Shown: positions 51,338 through 61,618, counted from the first letter of the stretch. The stretch: DNA of 64,000 nt from Lentimonas sp. CC4 (GCF_902728235.1 NZ_CACVBO010000001.1:1426001-1490000); one strand, 5' to 3'. Notes: generated by a model from the letters alone, not told the origin. A program made the numbers and translations.

Positions 51338-51922
51338 TTAAAAGAAGCTCGGTTTCACGCCTCGTTCGACAAGATCCAAATACTTTTTGAATCTGCGCGC
51401 TCTCGTTTCAGGCCTCTTGGCGGTGGTCAATGCGTAGGCGATTACATAACGATTAGACTTGGTGAGTTGTTCAAAAAACTCCTTCGCTTTCGGTCGTGAC
51501 TCAATAGCTGCGAGGAAGTCATCTGGGATCTCCATTTCGCTTGCTGGAGCATACGCATCATCCCATCTCCCATCCTTCTTCGCCGCACGAACTTGAACCA
51601 TTCCCGGTTCCTTCATGCGACGATCTTTCGTGAGACGTTCGACATGCTCAGTGTTTCGCTTCGACCATGAGCTACCATTCTTCCTTGGCGTAATTCTCTG
51701 AAGGTAAGCTTCGTCGCCGAGAGACTTCTTTACCCCGTCGATCCAGCCCCAGCATAGCGTCTCAATGACAATATTATTCCACGTAACGCTGGGCTTCCCC
51801 GACCCCTTCTTATACACCTTGATCCAAAGCTCGTCCTCGCTCGCGTGATTTGATTCCAGCCATTGGCCGAGTTGCTCTGAGGAAGCGAAAGATCGAGTTT
51901 TTGCTTTGTTGGGTTCTGGCAT
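51338..51922 (-). CDS. YdeI/OmdA-family protein in a cassette-like unit
   Basis: A 194-residue YdeI/OmpD-associated family protein. SSEQLGQWLESNHASEDELWIKVYKKGSGKPSVTWNNIVIETLCWGWIDGVKKSL with RITPRKNGSSWSKRNTEHVERL is the family's hallmark N-terminal half. EMEIPDDFLAAIESRPKAKEFFEQLTKSNRYVIAYALTTAKRPETRARRFKKYLDLV is the C-terminal bacteriocin-protection-like helix bundle. Biochemical role unknown. ATG 51922 lies 9 nt after a GTTCGCC core (51932-51938 on the other strand) and the attC-like site follows 23 nt after the stop, the layout of an integron cassette. ATG 51958 would precede the core and was rejected. Confidence 0.88.
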   Translation of the reverse strand: MPEPNKAKTRSFASSEQLGQWLESNHASEDELWIKVYKKGSGKPSVTWNNIVIETLCWGWIDGVKKSLGDEAYLQRITPRKNGSSWSKRNTEHVERLTKDRRMKEPGMVQVRAAKKDGRWDDAYAPASEMEIPDDFLAAIESRPKAKEFFEQLTKSNRYVIAYALTTAKRPETRARRFKKYLDLVERGVKPSFF

Positions 51923-51931
51923 ATTTTCTTT

Positions 51932-51938
51932 GGCGAAC
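51932..51938 (-). other. GTTCGCC core, candidate cassette boundary
   Basis: On the minus strand GTTCGCC lies 9 nt before the YdeI ATG and is preceded by CTT, matching the R-box context of the attC-like site at 51256-51314. A full attC fold upstream of it was not found. Confidence 0.4.
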
Positions 51939-52019
51939 AAGTTATTATGCCATTCCACATATTATTCCCGTTAGAGACTGTCAATGCCACGTCGTGTGCG
52001 GGTATTCGCTGTTACCTGA

Positions 52020-52051
52020 TTACATATCATTCTATTTGGGGTGATATGTAA
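52020..52051. promoter_or_regulatory. AT-rich 10-bp inverted repeat
   Basis: TTACATATCA and TGATATGTAA are perfectly complementary with a 12-nt spacer, followed by TTTTGACATATG, which contains a -35-like TTGACA. It lies between the YdeI gene and YjbQ and could be an operator or hairpin. The rest of 51959-52212 shows no gene. Confidence 0.4.
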
Positions 52052-52212
52052 TTTTGACATATGATTCTTAGTCGCTTGGTCAGTCGGTTCGCTCGGGGCG
52101 CTTCTTGAGGATTCTCGGAGTTGAAGGCGTTAGCAAGCACGCATGCCACGTTTTGTTCGCACGTTGTGAAAAGACTTCCTACTTCCTAATTCTTCATTCC
52201 TAATTCTCCTCC

Positions 52213-52632
52213 ATGCCTACCTTTACCAAACAGCTACAAGTCTCTGCTCCTGGGAAATCGACCGAAGAATTTACGTCCGCCATTGAGGGCGGCTTACGCG
52301 AGTCGGGCTTACGCGATGGCACGGTCACGGTGTTTTGCTGCCACACTAGCTGTAGTCTGGTGATTATGGAAAATGCCGATCCCTCGGCGCGACGTGATCT
52401 TGAGCGATTCATCGACCGCCTCGTGCCTGAGGATGATCCCGATTTTACCCATACGTATGAAGGGCCGGACGACATGCCGAGCCACATCAAAATGGCGCTG
52501 ACTCGCACCGCAGAGGTGATTCCGTTCGTGGACGGTCGCCTTTGCCTCGGCACGTGGCAGGGTGTATTCCTCTGGGAGCATCGCGCACGGCCGCACTCAC
52601 GCAAAATTGTGCTGAGTTATCAGGGGGAGTGA
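52213..52632 (+). CDS. yjbQ: YjbQ family protein (UPF0047)
   Basis: A 139-residue single-domain protein. TVFCCHTSCSLVIMENADPSARRDLERFIDRL and the C-terminal PFVDGRLCLGTWQGVFLWEHRARPHSRKIVLSYQG are the UPF0047 hallmarks; a weak thiamine-phosphate-synthase activity has been described for family members. Conserved His/Glu/Asp groups (HTSCSL, NAD, WEHR) are kept. It lies beyond the cassette-like region, and a REP doublet starts 7 nt after its stop. Confidence 0.92.
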   Translation: MPTFTKQLQVSAPGKSTEEFTSAIEGGLRESGLRDGTVTVFCCHTSCSLVIMENADPSARRDLERFIDRLVPEDDPDFTHTYEGPDDMPSHIKMALTRTAEVIPFVDGRLCLGTWQGVFLWEHRARPHSRKIVLSYQGE

Positions 52633-52638
52633 GCGTGA

Positions 52639-52718
52639 AGTGATACAGGCATTTTTGCCTGTTGCGCTGGAGAGGTGTGCGGACTCTGACGGGACAGGCA
52701 GGAATGCCTGTATCACTT
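52639..52718. repeat. REP doublet with perfect 14-bp inverted ends
   Basis: AAGTGATACAGGCA (52639-52652) and TGCCTGTATCACTT (52705-52718) are perfect inverted repeats. Inside, ACAGGCA-TTTT-TGCCTGT (52645-52662) and ACAGGCA-GGAA-TGCCTGT (52694-52711) each fold alone. It sits between the convergent YjbQ and SnoaL-like genes and its right end enters the latter's stop codon. Confidence 0.85.
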
Positions 52719-53058
52719 ACTCTTCGCCTTCTTCCTCGTCGAAGCGCGCGAGGCAGTAGGACGAGATCTCGTAGATCAAATTCTCTTCGATGGTGTAGAT
52801 GTCGCAGTAGTGGACATCAGAATCGAGGTCGTTGCCTTCGACGACGACGTGGTTTCTGCCTTCAATCGTGCGGATATTTTTGAAGTTCGGGTTGCCCTCG
52901 GCTTCGGCCTCGGCGCAGGTCGCTTCGATGCCTGCTTTGCCTGCGATGATGTGATCGCCCACGATGTGCCACTCCGCTTCGTCGGCGATGAAGTCGAGTG
53001 CTTTGGCGGATTGTCCGAGTGAGAAGGCCTGGCAGGCTGCTACGATTTTTGCGTTCAT
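52717..53058 (-). CDS. SnoaL/NTF2-like protein
   Basis: A 113-residue NTF2-fold protein of the SnoaL-like type. ACQAFSLGQSAKALDFIADEAEWHIVGDHIIAGKAGIEATC is the helical N-terminus with the Trp-containing strand; NVHY-type strands (NHVVVEGNDLDSDVHYCDIYTIEENLIYEISSYC) form the curved sheet. Such proteins range from polyketide cyclases to stress proteins; none can be selected here. It ends in an acidic tail (DEEEGEE). Confidence 0.8.
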   Translation of the reverse strand: MNAKIVAACQAFSLGQSAKALDFIADEAEWHIVGDHIIAGKAGIEATCAEAEAEGNPNFKNIRTIEGRNHVVVEGNDLDSDVHYCDIYTIEENLIYEISSYCLARFDEEEGEE

Positions 53059-53210
53059 GTCTGCTTTTTTAGCTGCCAGGATCGTTTTGTCGATAGTATC
53101 TCTACGCGTTTATCGAACCTCGACTCGGCAGCGTAGAAAGCTGTTCGCGGTGCCGTCGGGTGGGAGTGCGAGGCAAAGTAGCGCTCTAGAAGGGCTAAGC
53201 TAATGGCACT

Positions 53211-53849
53211 CTACCACTGGGCGCCGATGGCGTTAAAGAACGCTTTGGCGATGATGAGGTGGCCGGTTTGATTCGGGTGCACGCGATCTGAGCAGAGTGT
53301 CTGTGTCGGGCGCATTTCTAGGTAGGCGTCGAAGGCGGCTTGCACGTCGACAAACACGGCGTCGAATTCCTCAGCGAGGCGTTTGACGACTGCGCCGTAG
53401 GCGTCCATCTGCGCGCGCATCGGATCGGCCGGATTGGTTTCTAGGTAGAAGGGCGTCATGAGCACCAAGCCTTTTAAGTTGGGGCGTGTTGCGCTAAGGA
53501 GCTGGCGATAGACGTTTTCGAAGCGCTCTAAGTTGACGACGTCGGTATCGGTGACGTTGTCGAATTGGCGCCAGACGTCGTTGATTCCGATCATGATTGA
53601 GAGCCAGTCGGGCTGGTGAGCGAGCACGTCGTCGCGCCAGCGGGCTTCGAGATCGGTAATGCGATTGCCGCTAATGCCAGTATTTAAGACACGAACCCGT
53701 ATTTCGGGATGGCAGGTTGCTAGTAGGCTGTTGGCTAGGTTAACGTAGCCATCGCCGAGTTCGCCACGTTCGCCGACTGGGCGCGGACGCCCACAGTCGG
53801 TGATTGAGTCGCCGATGAAAAGTAGAGTGTCTTGATCGCTAATTTTCAT
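53211..53849 (-). CDS. SGNH/GDSL-family hydrolase
   Basis: A 212-residue esterase-type enzyme with all four SGNH blocks. Block I is LLFIGDSITDCGR with the nucleophilic Ser, block II NTGISGNRITDLEARW (Gly/Asn), block III IMIGINDVWRQF (Asn), and block V CSDRVHPNQTGHLIIAKA with the catalytic Asp-His pair. There is no signal peptide, so it acts in the cytoplasm, perhaps removing acetyl groups from sugars as in related rhamnogalacturonan-acetylesterase-like proteins. It starts 18 nt after purA-like in the same direction. Confidence 0.9.
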   Translation of the reverse strand: MKISDQDTLLFIGDSITDCGRPRPVGERGELGDGYVNLANSLLATCHPEIRVRVLNTGISGNRITDLEARWRDDVLAHQPDWLSIMIGINDVWRQFDNVTDTDVVNLERFENVYRQLLSATRPNLKGLVLMTPFYLETNPADPMRAQMDAYGAVVKRLAEEFDAVFVDVQAAFDAYLEMRPTQTLCSDRVHPNQTGHLIIAKAFFNAIGAQW

Positions 53850-53867
53850 CGGGCATCTATGTGTGAA

Positions 53868-55415
<1,548 letters not shown>

Positions 55416-55466
55416 GTTTTTTTTGAAACGCTGAAAGTCTGAAATTTTGAAAAGCTGAAACTTGGA

Positions 55467-57044
55467 CTACTTAGAACTGTCCGAACCGTTGTCGCTTGTT
55501 TTGACGGTGATGACGTCGTGCGGGGAGGACTCCTTTTGGCCAGCCGGGCTGACGCGGATGTAGCGGGCGTTGGCACGGAGCTCTTCGAGCTTGGCTGCGC
55601 CGAGGTAACCCATGCCGGACTGGATGCCGCCTACGAGTTCGCGGAGCACGCCGGAGAGTGAGCCTGCGGATTCTTTGAGGGCTTCGATGCCTTCGGCTGC
55701 GGCTTTGGTTGCAATGTCTTTGCGGTCGTGGCCGTAGCGAGAGGCGGAGCCGTCTTTCATTGCCGCGCTGCTGCCCATGCCTCGGTATTGCTTATAGAGC
55801 TTACCGTTGATCTCGATGATTTGGCCCGGTGACTCGTGGCAACCTGCGAGGAGGCTACCGCACATGACGCCGTCGGCGAGTGTGAGTGCTTTGACCATGT
55901 CGCCTGACTTGGTGATGCCACCGTCGGCTAGGATCGAGACGCCTTTGTTGCGAGCTGCGAGGGATGCGACGTAGAGTGCGGTCATCTGTGGGATGCCAAC
56001 GCCTGCGACGATACGGGTGGTGCAAATTGAGCCGGGGCCTTGGCCGATTTTAATCGAGTTGGCACCTGCGTCTGCGAGGAAGTCCACGCCTTCGGCGCTG
56101 GTGACGTTACCTGCGATGAGTGTAATGTCCTTAAATTGTTCGCGTAGCATGCGGATCGAATCGCCGACGCCTTTGGAGAAGCCGTGTGCAGTGGAGACGG
56201 CGATGGCATCGACGCCTTCGTCGATTAGTTGGCCGACGTGTGTGATGATGCGGTCGCTATCGAGCGAGCCGTCGGTCTTGCGGTGTGCAGAGATCGCGGC
56301 GCCACACATGAGGCGGAAGTTTTCGTCGCGAGCAGGTTTGACGGACTGTTGAGACTCGCCGCTGATGCGCTCGATGTCGCTCAGAGTGAAGAGGCCACGC
56401 AGGCAATCGTTGTCGTCAACGATCAACAGTTTGTGAATACCAAGGTGTTTGGTGAAAAAGTCGTCTGCTGTTTTGATTGGGTCTGCGCCGATTTCTTTTT
56501 CGGTCAAGGTGTAAACTTGATCGCGCGGGGTCATCGCTTCGGAGACGAGGCGGTCGGCGTAGCGTGGTTTGACGACACGTCCAGGGAGCAGGCCGAGGAG
56601 TTTGTTGCCAGCGTCGACGACTGGGAAAGTGCTGAATCCGTATCCGCGAGCGTCGATGTATTCGATGATTTCGCCGATTTTTTGATCGGGGGCGACTTTA
56701 ATTGGCTCTTGGATGAAGCCGTGAATGTGGTTTTTCACACGGGCGACTTCTTTGATCTGCTTCTCATCGCTCATGTTGTAGTGGATGAGTCCGAGGCCGC
56801 CGTTGAGTGCCATTTGAATGGCCATCTTCGATTCGGTCACCGTATCCATGTCCGAAGAGATGATCGGGATCTGTAGCTCTAGCGCGTCGGAGATGCGAGT
56901 GGCTAGATTGGTCTGGCGCGGCAGCACATCTGAATAGAGCGTGGCGAGCGAGATGTCGTCGTAGGTGAGGCCGGTCGGTAAGCTGTTGTAAAAGAACTTA
57001 TCGGCGGGCTGATAGAAATCTGCGAGGCTGGCGTGTGCTGTCAT
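55467..57044 (-). CDS. guaB: IMP dehydrogenase
   Basis: A 525-residue enzyme oxidising IMP to XMP with NAD+ for GMP synthesis. The (beta/alpha)8 barrel is interrupted by two CBS domains (~120-240). The catalytic Cys341 lies in GPGSICTTR, preceded by NSIKIGQG, and SYGMG-type SRYGHD keeps the flap Arg-Tyr pair of IMP dehydrogenases. Two oddities: the D-[ST]-[AS]-H-G motif reads VSTAHG with Ser284 at the Asp position, and the usual EGIEGRVPYKG is [11 protein letters not shown]. Arg-Tyr retention favours IMPDH over GMP reductase. The gene is followed by purA-like and is divergent from menC. Confidence 0.92.
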   Translation of the reverse strand: MTAHASLADFYQPADKFFYNSLPTGLTYDDISLATLYSDVLPRQTNLATRISDALELQIPIISSDMDTVTESKMAIQMALNGGLGLIHYNMSDEKQIKEVARVKNHIHGFIQEPIKVAPDQKIGEIIEYIDARGYGFSTFPVVDAGNKLLGLLPGRVVKPRYADRLVSEAMTPRDQVYTLTEKEIGADPIKTADDFFTKHLGIHKLLIVDDNDCLRGLFTLSDIERISGESQQSVKPARDENFRLMCGAAISAHRKTDGSLDSDRIITHVGQLIDEGVDAIAVSTAHGFSKGVGDSIRMLREQFKDITLIAGNVTSAEGVDFLADAGANSIKIGQGPGSICTTRIVAGVGIPQMTALYVASLAARNKGVSILADGGITKSGDMVKALTLADGVMCGSLLAGCHESPGQIIEINGKLYKQYRGMGSSAAMKDGSASRYGHDRKDIATKAAAEGIEALKESAGSLSGVLRELVGGIQSGMGYLGAAKLEELRANARYIRVSPAGQKESSPHDVITVKTSDNGSDSSK

Positions 57045-57101
57045 GGAGTGAATCCAGCAAAAGATTGTCTTTTCTCAAGTAGAAACGACAGTTTAGAGCA
57101 A

Positions 57102-58088
57102 ATGGGTCGCCGCTTTTCTTTCAAATCGTATCAGAGAACCTTCGCGAAGCCGCTACGCACCGCGCGTGGCGAGTGGTCGTTGCGGGATGGGTTTATTGTG
57201 CGGGTGGAGGATGATTCGGGCGTGGGTTACGGCGAGGTGGCGCCGATTCCGGAGTTTGGCACGGAGACGGTCGCGCAGGCAGAGGACTTTTTATGGGGCC
57301 TAGTGGCAGATCCAGACTTGCTCGATGATGCCGCAGCGCTGGCGAAGTTGCCGTGCTGTGCGTTTGGGCTGAGTGCGGCACAGGTGAGTGCGGAGCCGGT
57401 CGCTCGTCGGAGTTATGAGGTGGCGGCGTTGTTGCCTGCGGGGAGTGCTGGGTTGCGGGAATTGCCGATTAAATTGGCAGCGGGGTATGAGACGTTTAAG
57501 TGGAAGGTGGGCGTCGATCACGCAGAAGTGGAGCAAGCGGTGTTTCAGCAGATGGTGGCGCAGTTGCCGTCTGGGAGTCGTTTGCGTTTAGATGCGAATG
57601 GCGGGTTATCGGTGGCGGAGTTGGAGACTTGGCTGTGGTTGCTGCAGCGCACTCCCGATCAGGTGGAGTATTTGGAGCAGCCTTTGCCAGTTGGGCAAGA
57701 GCGCTTAATGGCGGGGCATTCGGAGTCGTTTGGCGTGCCGATCGCGTTAGATGAGTCGTTGAATGGCGTGGCGGGTTCTGGGTGGTTGAACAAATGGCTG
57801 GGACCTCTGGTCGTGAAGCCAGCGTTGATGGGCAATACGTGCGAGCTGGTGGAGCGTTTGCGCCCAGTGGCAGCACGGGTGGTGCTGTCGTCGGTCTTTG
57901 AGACGGCGATCGGCCTAGAGAATGCCTTGCATCTTGCAGATCAATTGCCCGAGCTGAATCGAGTGATTGGATTTGATACTTTGGATGCGTTCACAGATGG
58001 TTTGAGCTTTGGCGCGTCTGCGCCGAGTATGAACGCGTCGGTTCGTGGCATTCAGAACCCGACTTTGCTATGGAAACAGCTGGTTTAA
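57102..58088 (+). CDS. menC: o-Succinylbenzoate synthase
   Basis: A 328-residue enolase-superfamily enzyme that dehydrates SHCHC to o-succinylbenzoate in menaquinone biosynthesis. Catalytic groups visible are the K-x-K motif in FKWKVGVD, metal ligands in LRLDANGG, EYLEQPL and ALDESLN, and the second Lys in LVVKPALMG. Overlap by 19 nt with menE settles the choice over dipeptide epimerase. The ATG at 57102 fits the conserved start GRRFSFKSYQ; the frame extends to 57033. Confidence 0.92.
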   Translation: MGRRFSFKSYQRTFAKPLRTARGEWSLRDGFIVRVEDDSGVGYGEVAPIPEFGTETVAQAEDFLWGLVADPDLLDDAAALAKLPCCAFGLSAAQVSAEPVARRSYEVAALLPAGSAGLRELPIKLAAGYETFKWKVGVDHAEVEQAVFQQMVAQLPSGSRLRLDANGGLSVAELETWLWLLQRTPDQVEYLEQPLPVGQERLMAGHSESFGVPIALDESLNGVAGSGWLNKWLGPLVVKPALMGNTCELVERLRPVAARVVLSSVFETAIGLENALHLADQLPELNRVIGFDTLDAFTDGLSFGASAPSMNASVRGIQNPTLLWKQLV

Positions 58089-59437
58089 TTAATTTCGACG
58101 CGTTGCAGCGTGATTGGATCGTGGGAACCACGGGCCAGGCATTTTATCCGATGGTGCAGCGGTGTGTTGAGCAAATTGAGGCGGGTGGGGACGATGCGTC
58201 TGTGCGTGGCGTGATGATTCTCGAATCTGACCCCGTGCGGTTTGCCGCAGCGTTTTTTGCTGCGGTGCATGCGGGCGTGCCGGTTATTTTGGCGAATCCG
58301 AAATGGCAACGTGTGGAATGGGAGCGGGTGGTGACTTTAGTGAATCCTGCTGTGGTTTTTGGCAATTCTCCGATCTCAGATGCGGCGCGCTCGGGTATTA
58401 CGCACCCCAAGGCAGGCACGATCTTGATCCCGACTGGGGGGAGTTCGGGCGGAGTGAAATTTGCGATGCATCGATGGGCAACGTTGGTGGCTGCGTGCGA
58501 AGGGGTGAGCTCGTTCATTGGCCCGGGGGCGATCAACTCTTGCTGTGTTTTGCCTCTGTATCATGTCAGCGGGTTGATGCAGTTAGTGCGCTCGTTTGCG
58601 ACTGAAGGGCGCATTGTCTTTCCTGATTTTAAAGAACTGCTGGCTGGGCACTTTCCTGACTTCCCCGCGAGCTCGTTGTGCCTGTCTCTAGTGCCGACAC
58701 AGTTGCAACGATTAATGGCGCAGCAGCGTTTGACGCATCGGTTGATGGCGATGCGGGCGATTTTTGTGGGCGGTGCATCGATACCTGGTTCGGTCGAGCA
58801 GCGCGCGCGTGAGCTAAAGCTGCCGGTTGTGCTGAGCTATGGGATGACCGAGACGGCTGCGATGGTGACCGCGTTGCCACCGGATGAGTTTCTTGCGGGG
58901 CATACCAATGTTGGACGTCCGCTAAGTCATGCACTGGTAAAGGTGATTCGTGATGATGGTAGTGTATGTCCTGTCGGAGAAATTGGGCATGTCCGGATCA
59001 ATGCAAAGTCGCTGTTTCTAGGTTACCACCAGCGTCCTGCGAGCATAAGCCGTATTGGTTATTTGACGGATGATGAGGGCACTTTTGATTCGCTCGGACG
59101 CTTGCATATCGTCGGGCGCAGTGATCGGTTGATCATTAGCGGTGGGGAGAAGATTGATCCACACGAAGTGGAGCAGGCCATCATGGATACGGGCGCGGTC
59201 GAGCAAGTGCTAGTCATTGGCTGGCCGGACGCCGAGTGGGGGCAGAAGCTCGTGGCGTTTTATATTCCGGACATCGTGGTGAGTCATGAAGGGAAGTGGG
59301 AAGAAGAACTGCGTGCCGATTTAGCGAATTACAAGATCCCGAAGCAAATGATCCAGGTGCCGATCTTGCCGCTGAATGAGCGCGGGAAAGTGGATCGTAA
59401 ATTGATGGAGCAGTTGATTGCGAGTAGCGAGCGGTAG
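58070..59437 (+). CDS. menE: o-Succinylbenzoate-CoA ligase
   Basis: A 455-residue ANL-superfamily adenylating enzyme activating o-succinylbenzoate to its CoA thioester. The phosphate-binding loop is LIPTGGSSGGVKFA, with VLPLYHVSGLMQLVRS, LSYGMTETAA, DRLIISGGEKIDPHEVEQAI and the catalytic Lys region NERGKVDRK downstream. Slightly shorter than many ANL enzymes, as typical for MenE. It overlaps menC by 19 nt, defining a two-gene menaquinone unit. The other men genes (menF, D, H, B, A) are not in this window. Confidence 0.93.
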   Translation: METAGLINFDALQRDWIVGTTGQAFYPMVQRCVEQIEAGGDDASVRGVMILESDPVRFAAAFFAAVHAGVPVILANPKWQRVEWERVVTLVNPAVVFGNSPISDAARSGITHPKAGTILIPTGGSSGGVKFAMHRWATLVAACEGVSSFIGPGAINSCCVLPLYHVSGLMQLVRSFATEGRIVFPDFKELLAGHFPDFPASSLCLSLVPTQLQRLMAQQRLTHRLMAMRAIFVGGASIPGSVEQRARELKLPVVLSYGMTETAAMVTALPPDEFLAGHTNVGRPLSHALVKVIRDDGSVCPVGEIGHVRINAKSLFLGYHQRPASISRIGYLTDDEGTFDSLGRLHIVGRSDRLIISGGEKIDPHEVEQAIMDTGAVEQVLVIGWPDAEWGQKLVAFYIPDIVVSHEGKWEEELRADLANYKIPKQMIQVPILPLNERGKVDRKLMEQLIASSER

Positions 59438-59468
59438 CAGGTATTGTGGCGTCCACGCTTGCGAGTTG

Positions 59469-59513
59469 TTGGTAGATTGCTTCGTGAGTTGCATCTGTAG
59501 GCATATCTACCAA
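59469..59513. promoter_or_regulatory. Inverted repeat upstream of polX
   Basis: TTGGTAGAT (59469-59477) and ATCTACCAA (59505-59513) are perfectly complementary across 27 nt, ending 11 nt before the polX ATG. It could be a weak terminator for menE or a leader hairpin of polX. Confidence 0.35.
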
Positions 59514-59524
59514 TTTAGCGCGCT

Positions 59525-61453
59525 ATGAATAAAGCCGATATCGTTGACGTGTTGGAGGACATTGCGGTTCTTCTCGAATTAAAAGGGGAGAACCCGTTTA
59601 AAATTCGTGCCTACTCGACAGGTGCGCGGGCGCTTGAGACGATGGAGGACGACCTTGGCGAATTGATCGAGTCGGGCAAGCTGGCTGGGATGCGCGGCAT
59701 TGGTTCGGCACTCGTCGAGAAGATTGAGACGCTGCATGCGAGTGGGGAGTTGGCTTACTATACCGAGCTGCGGGCGTCGGTGGCACCGGGGTTGATTGAG
59801 ATGTTGGATATCCCCGGGCTTGGTGGGAAGAAAGTTAAAAAGCTGCACGATGCGTTGGGAGTCGAATCGATCGATGCGCTAAAGGCGGCTTGTGAGTCGG
59901 GTGCTGTTGAGGCGCTCAAGGGGTTTGGCAAAAAGTCCGCAGAGAAGATTCTGAAGGGTATCGCGAATCGAGCCGCTTATGCGAAGCGTCATCACTGGTG
60001 GACGGCACGCGCGGTGGCGGAGCCAATCTTGGCCGGGCTGCAGGCCTTGCCACAGGTTGAGCGAGCGGAGGTCGCTGGTAGTTTGCGGCGTTTGCGTGAG
60101 ACAGTGGGGGATTTGGACTTTATTGTGGCGTCGTCTGAGCCGCAGCCGATCATGGATTGGTTTGTGACGCAGCCGATGGTCGTTGAAGTGACGGCGCATG
60201 GCACAACGAAATCCAGTGTGCGTTATGAAGGTGGTTTACAGGCAGATTTACGTGTGGTTCCTGCGGCGCAGTTCGCCTTTGCACTGCACCACTTTACTGG
60301 ATCAAAAGAGCATAATGTGGCGATGCGCCAGAGAGCGTTATCGAGGGGGTATAGCTTGAGTGAATGGGGGCTTAAGCGTATTGGTGATTTAAGTAGTGAT
60401 AAAGCAAGTGATACTGAAGGCGATGAATTACGTGCTTTAAATAGTGATAAAAGTAGCTCGTTATTAAGTGATTTTAATGATGATGAAAATAGTGATTTTA
60501 AAACTGAGATTAAAGGTGATTTAAAAGCTGATAAATTAGGTGATTTTTCAAGTGATTCTAAAGATGATAAAGAAAGTGATAGAATAAGTGATGCATTGAA
60601 TCGGGGGATTGATTCGGAGGGGGCTCTATTTGAATTTTTGGGCTTGAGCGAAATTGCACCCGAATTACGCGAAGGGCTTGGTGAGATCGAGGCGGCGGAG
60701 TCGGGTGGTTTACCGACACTAGTGACCAGTTCGGATATTCGTGGCGTGTTTCATAATCATACCACGGCTTCGGATGGTCGTGGCACGATCGAAGAAATGG
60801 CAGCGGCTGCGGAAGCACTTGGCTGGGACTATTTGGGCTTGGCGGATCATTCCAAGGCCAGTTACCAAGCCAATGGCTTAGATGATGAGCGTGTGTTGCG
60901 GATGGTTGAGAGTATTCGTGCGTTTAACGAATCGGGTGCATCGCTGGTGCATGTGTTCTCTGGCATCGAATGTGATATTTTACCCGACGGTTCGTTGGAC
61001 TTAGAAGACAGCACTTTGGATGCTTTGGATTATGCGGTGATGTCGGTGCATTCCTCGTTTAGCCAATCCGAAGAAGAGATGACTGCGCGTGTGATTCGTG
61101 CGATTGAGCATCCCGCTACGACGATGATCGGGCATCCGACAGGACGTATTTTACTGCGCCGCGAGCCATATAAAGTTGACCTGCAGAAGGTGATCGATGC
61201 GGCGATTGCGAATCGTGTGATCATTGAGATTAACGCGAATCCGCGTCGTCTGGACATGGATTGGCGGCTTTGGCGGCGCGCGGCGGAGCGCGGTTTGATG
61301 TGCTCGATCAATCCGGATGCGCACAGCACGGACGGGCTTAGTTATTTTGATGCCGGTGTGAATATCGCGCGTAAGGGGTGGCTGAAAAAGGAGCAGGTGC
61401 TCAATAGTCGCGATTGTGCAGGTGTGGTAAAATGGTTGACTGAGCGGCAGTAG
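59525..61453 (+). CDS. polX: DNA polymerase X with PHP domain
   Basis: A 642-residue family X polymerase/PHP protein. Residues ~1-150 hold the 8-kDa and fingers helix-hairpin-helix region ([14 protein letters not shown]-like [26 protein letters not shown]). The palm has the catalytic Asp196 and Asp198 in VGDLDFIV and Asp241 in QADLRVV. The C-terminal PHP nuclease domain (~410-640) has [41 protein letters not shown] and INPDAHST with the metal-binding His/Asp. Between the thumb (SEWGLKRI) and [25 protein letters not shown], residues ~287-357 form an AT-rich, Ser/Asp/Lys insert absent from typical PolX. Proposed in base-excision or end-joining repair. Confidence 0.93.
   Translation: MNKADIVDVLEDIAVLLELKGENPFKIRAYSTGARALETMEDDLGELIESGKLAGMRGIGSALVEKIETLHASGELAYYTELRASVAPGLIEMLDIPGLGGKKVKKLHDALGVESIDALKAACESGAVEALKGFGKKSAEKILKGIANRAAYAKRHHWWTARAVAEPILAGLQALPQVERAEVAGSLRRLRETVGDLDFIVASSEPQPIMDWFVTQPMVVEVTAHGTTKSSVRYEGGLQADLRVVPAAQFAFALHHFTGSKEHNVAMRQRALSRGYSLSEWGLKRIGDLSSDKASDTEGDELRALNSDKSSSLLSDFNDDENSDFKTEIKGDLKADKLGDFSSDSKDDKESDRISDALNRGIDSEGALFEFLGLSEIAPELREGLGEIEAAESGGLPTLVTSSDIRGVFHNHTTASDGRGTIEEMAAAAEALGWDYLGLADHSKASYQANGLDDERVLRMVESIRAFNESGASLVHVFSGIECDILPDGSLDLEDSTLDALDYAVMSVHSSFSQSEEEMTARVIRAIEHPATTMIGHPTGRILLRREPYKVDLQKVIDAAIANRVIIEINANPRRLDMDWRLWRRAAERGLMCSINPDAHSTDGLSYFDAGVNIARKGWLKKEQVLNSRDCAGVVKWLTERQ
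60383..60594 (+). repeat. Low-complexity in-frame insert inside polX
   Basis: In frame it encodes ~71 residues dominated by Ser, Asp, Lys and Leu, with AGT-GAT recurring about nine times. Asp is always GAT, Lys always AAA and Leu almost always TTA, unlike the rest of polX. The frame that begins at the third codon base contains 32 stop codons in 72 triplets by hand count. No hairpin or flanking duplication was found. The protein segment would be disordered. Confidence 0.85.
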
Positions 61454-61618
61454 GACGCGGAACACATTGGTGGGACAGTAACTTTACCTTGAAATTACAG
61501 AATTAGCCTACTATCAACGCTCTACTAGTTAAATGGTCCTTCGCCCTAGGGACCCGGGTTACAGTCGCTCGTAGCATTTGGTCACCCCGCCAAACGTAGA
61601 TTTGTATCAGTTATTGTA

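Noticed and set aside
55467-57044. GMP reductase instead of IMP dehydrogenase
   Set aside because: The Arg-Tyr flap pair (SRYGHD) and CBS pair favour IMP dehydrogenase, and purA-like adjacency fits the IMP branch point.
57033-57101. Upstream extension of menC
   Set aside because: Overlaps the divergent guaB start, encodes Cys-rich sequence not seen in MenC, and the conserved part starts after ATG 57102.
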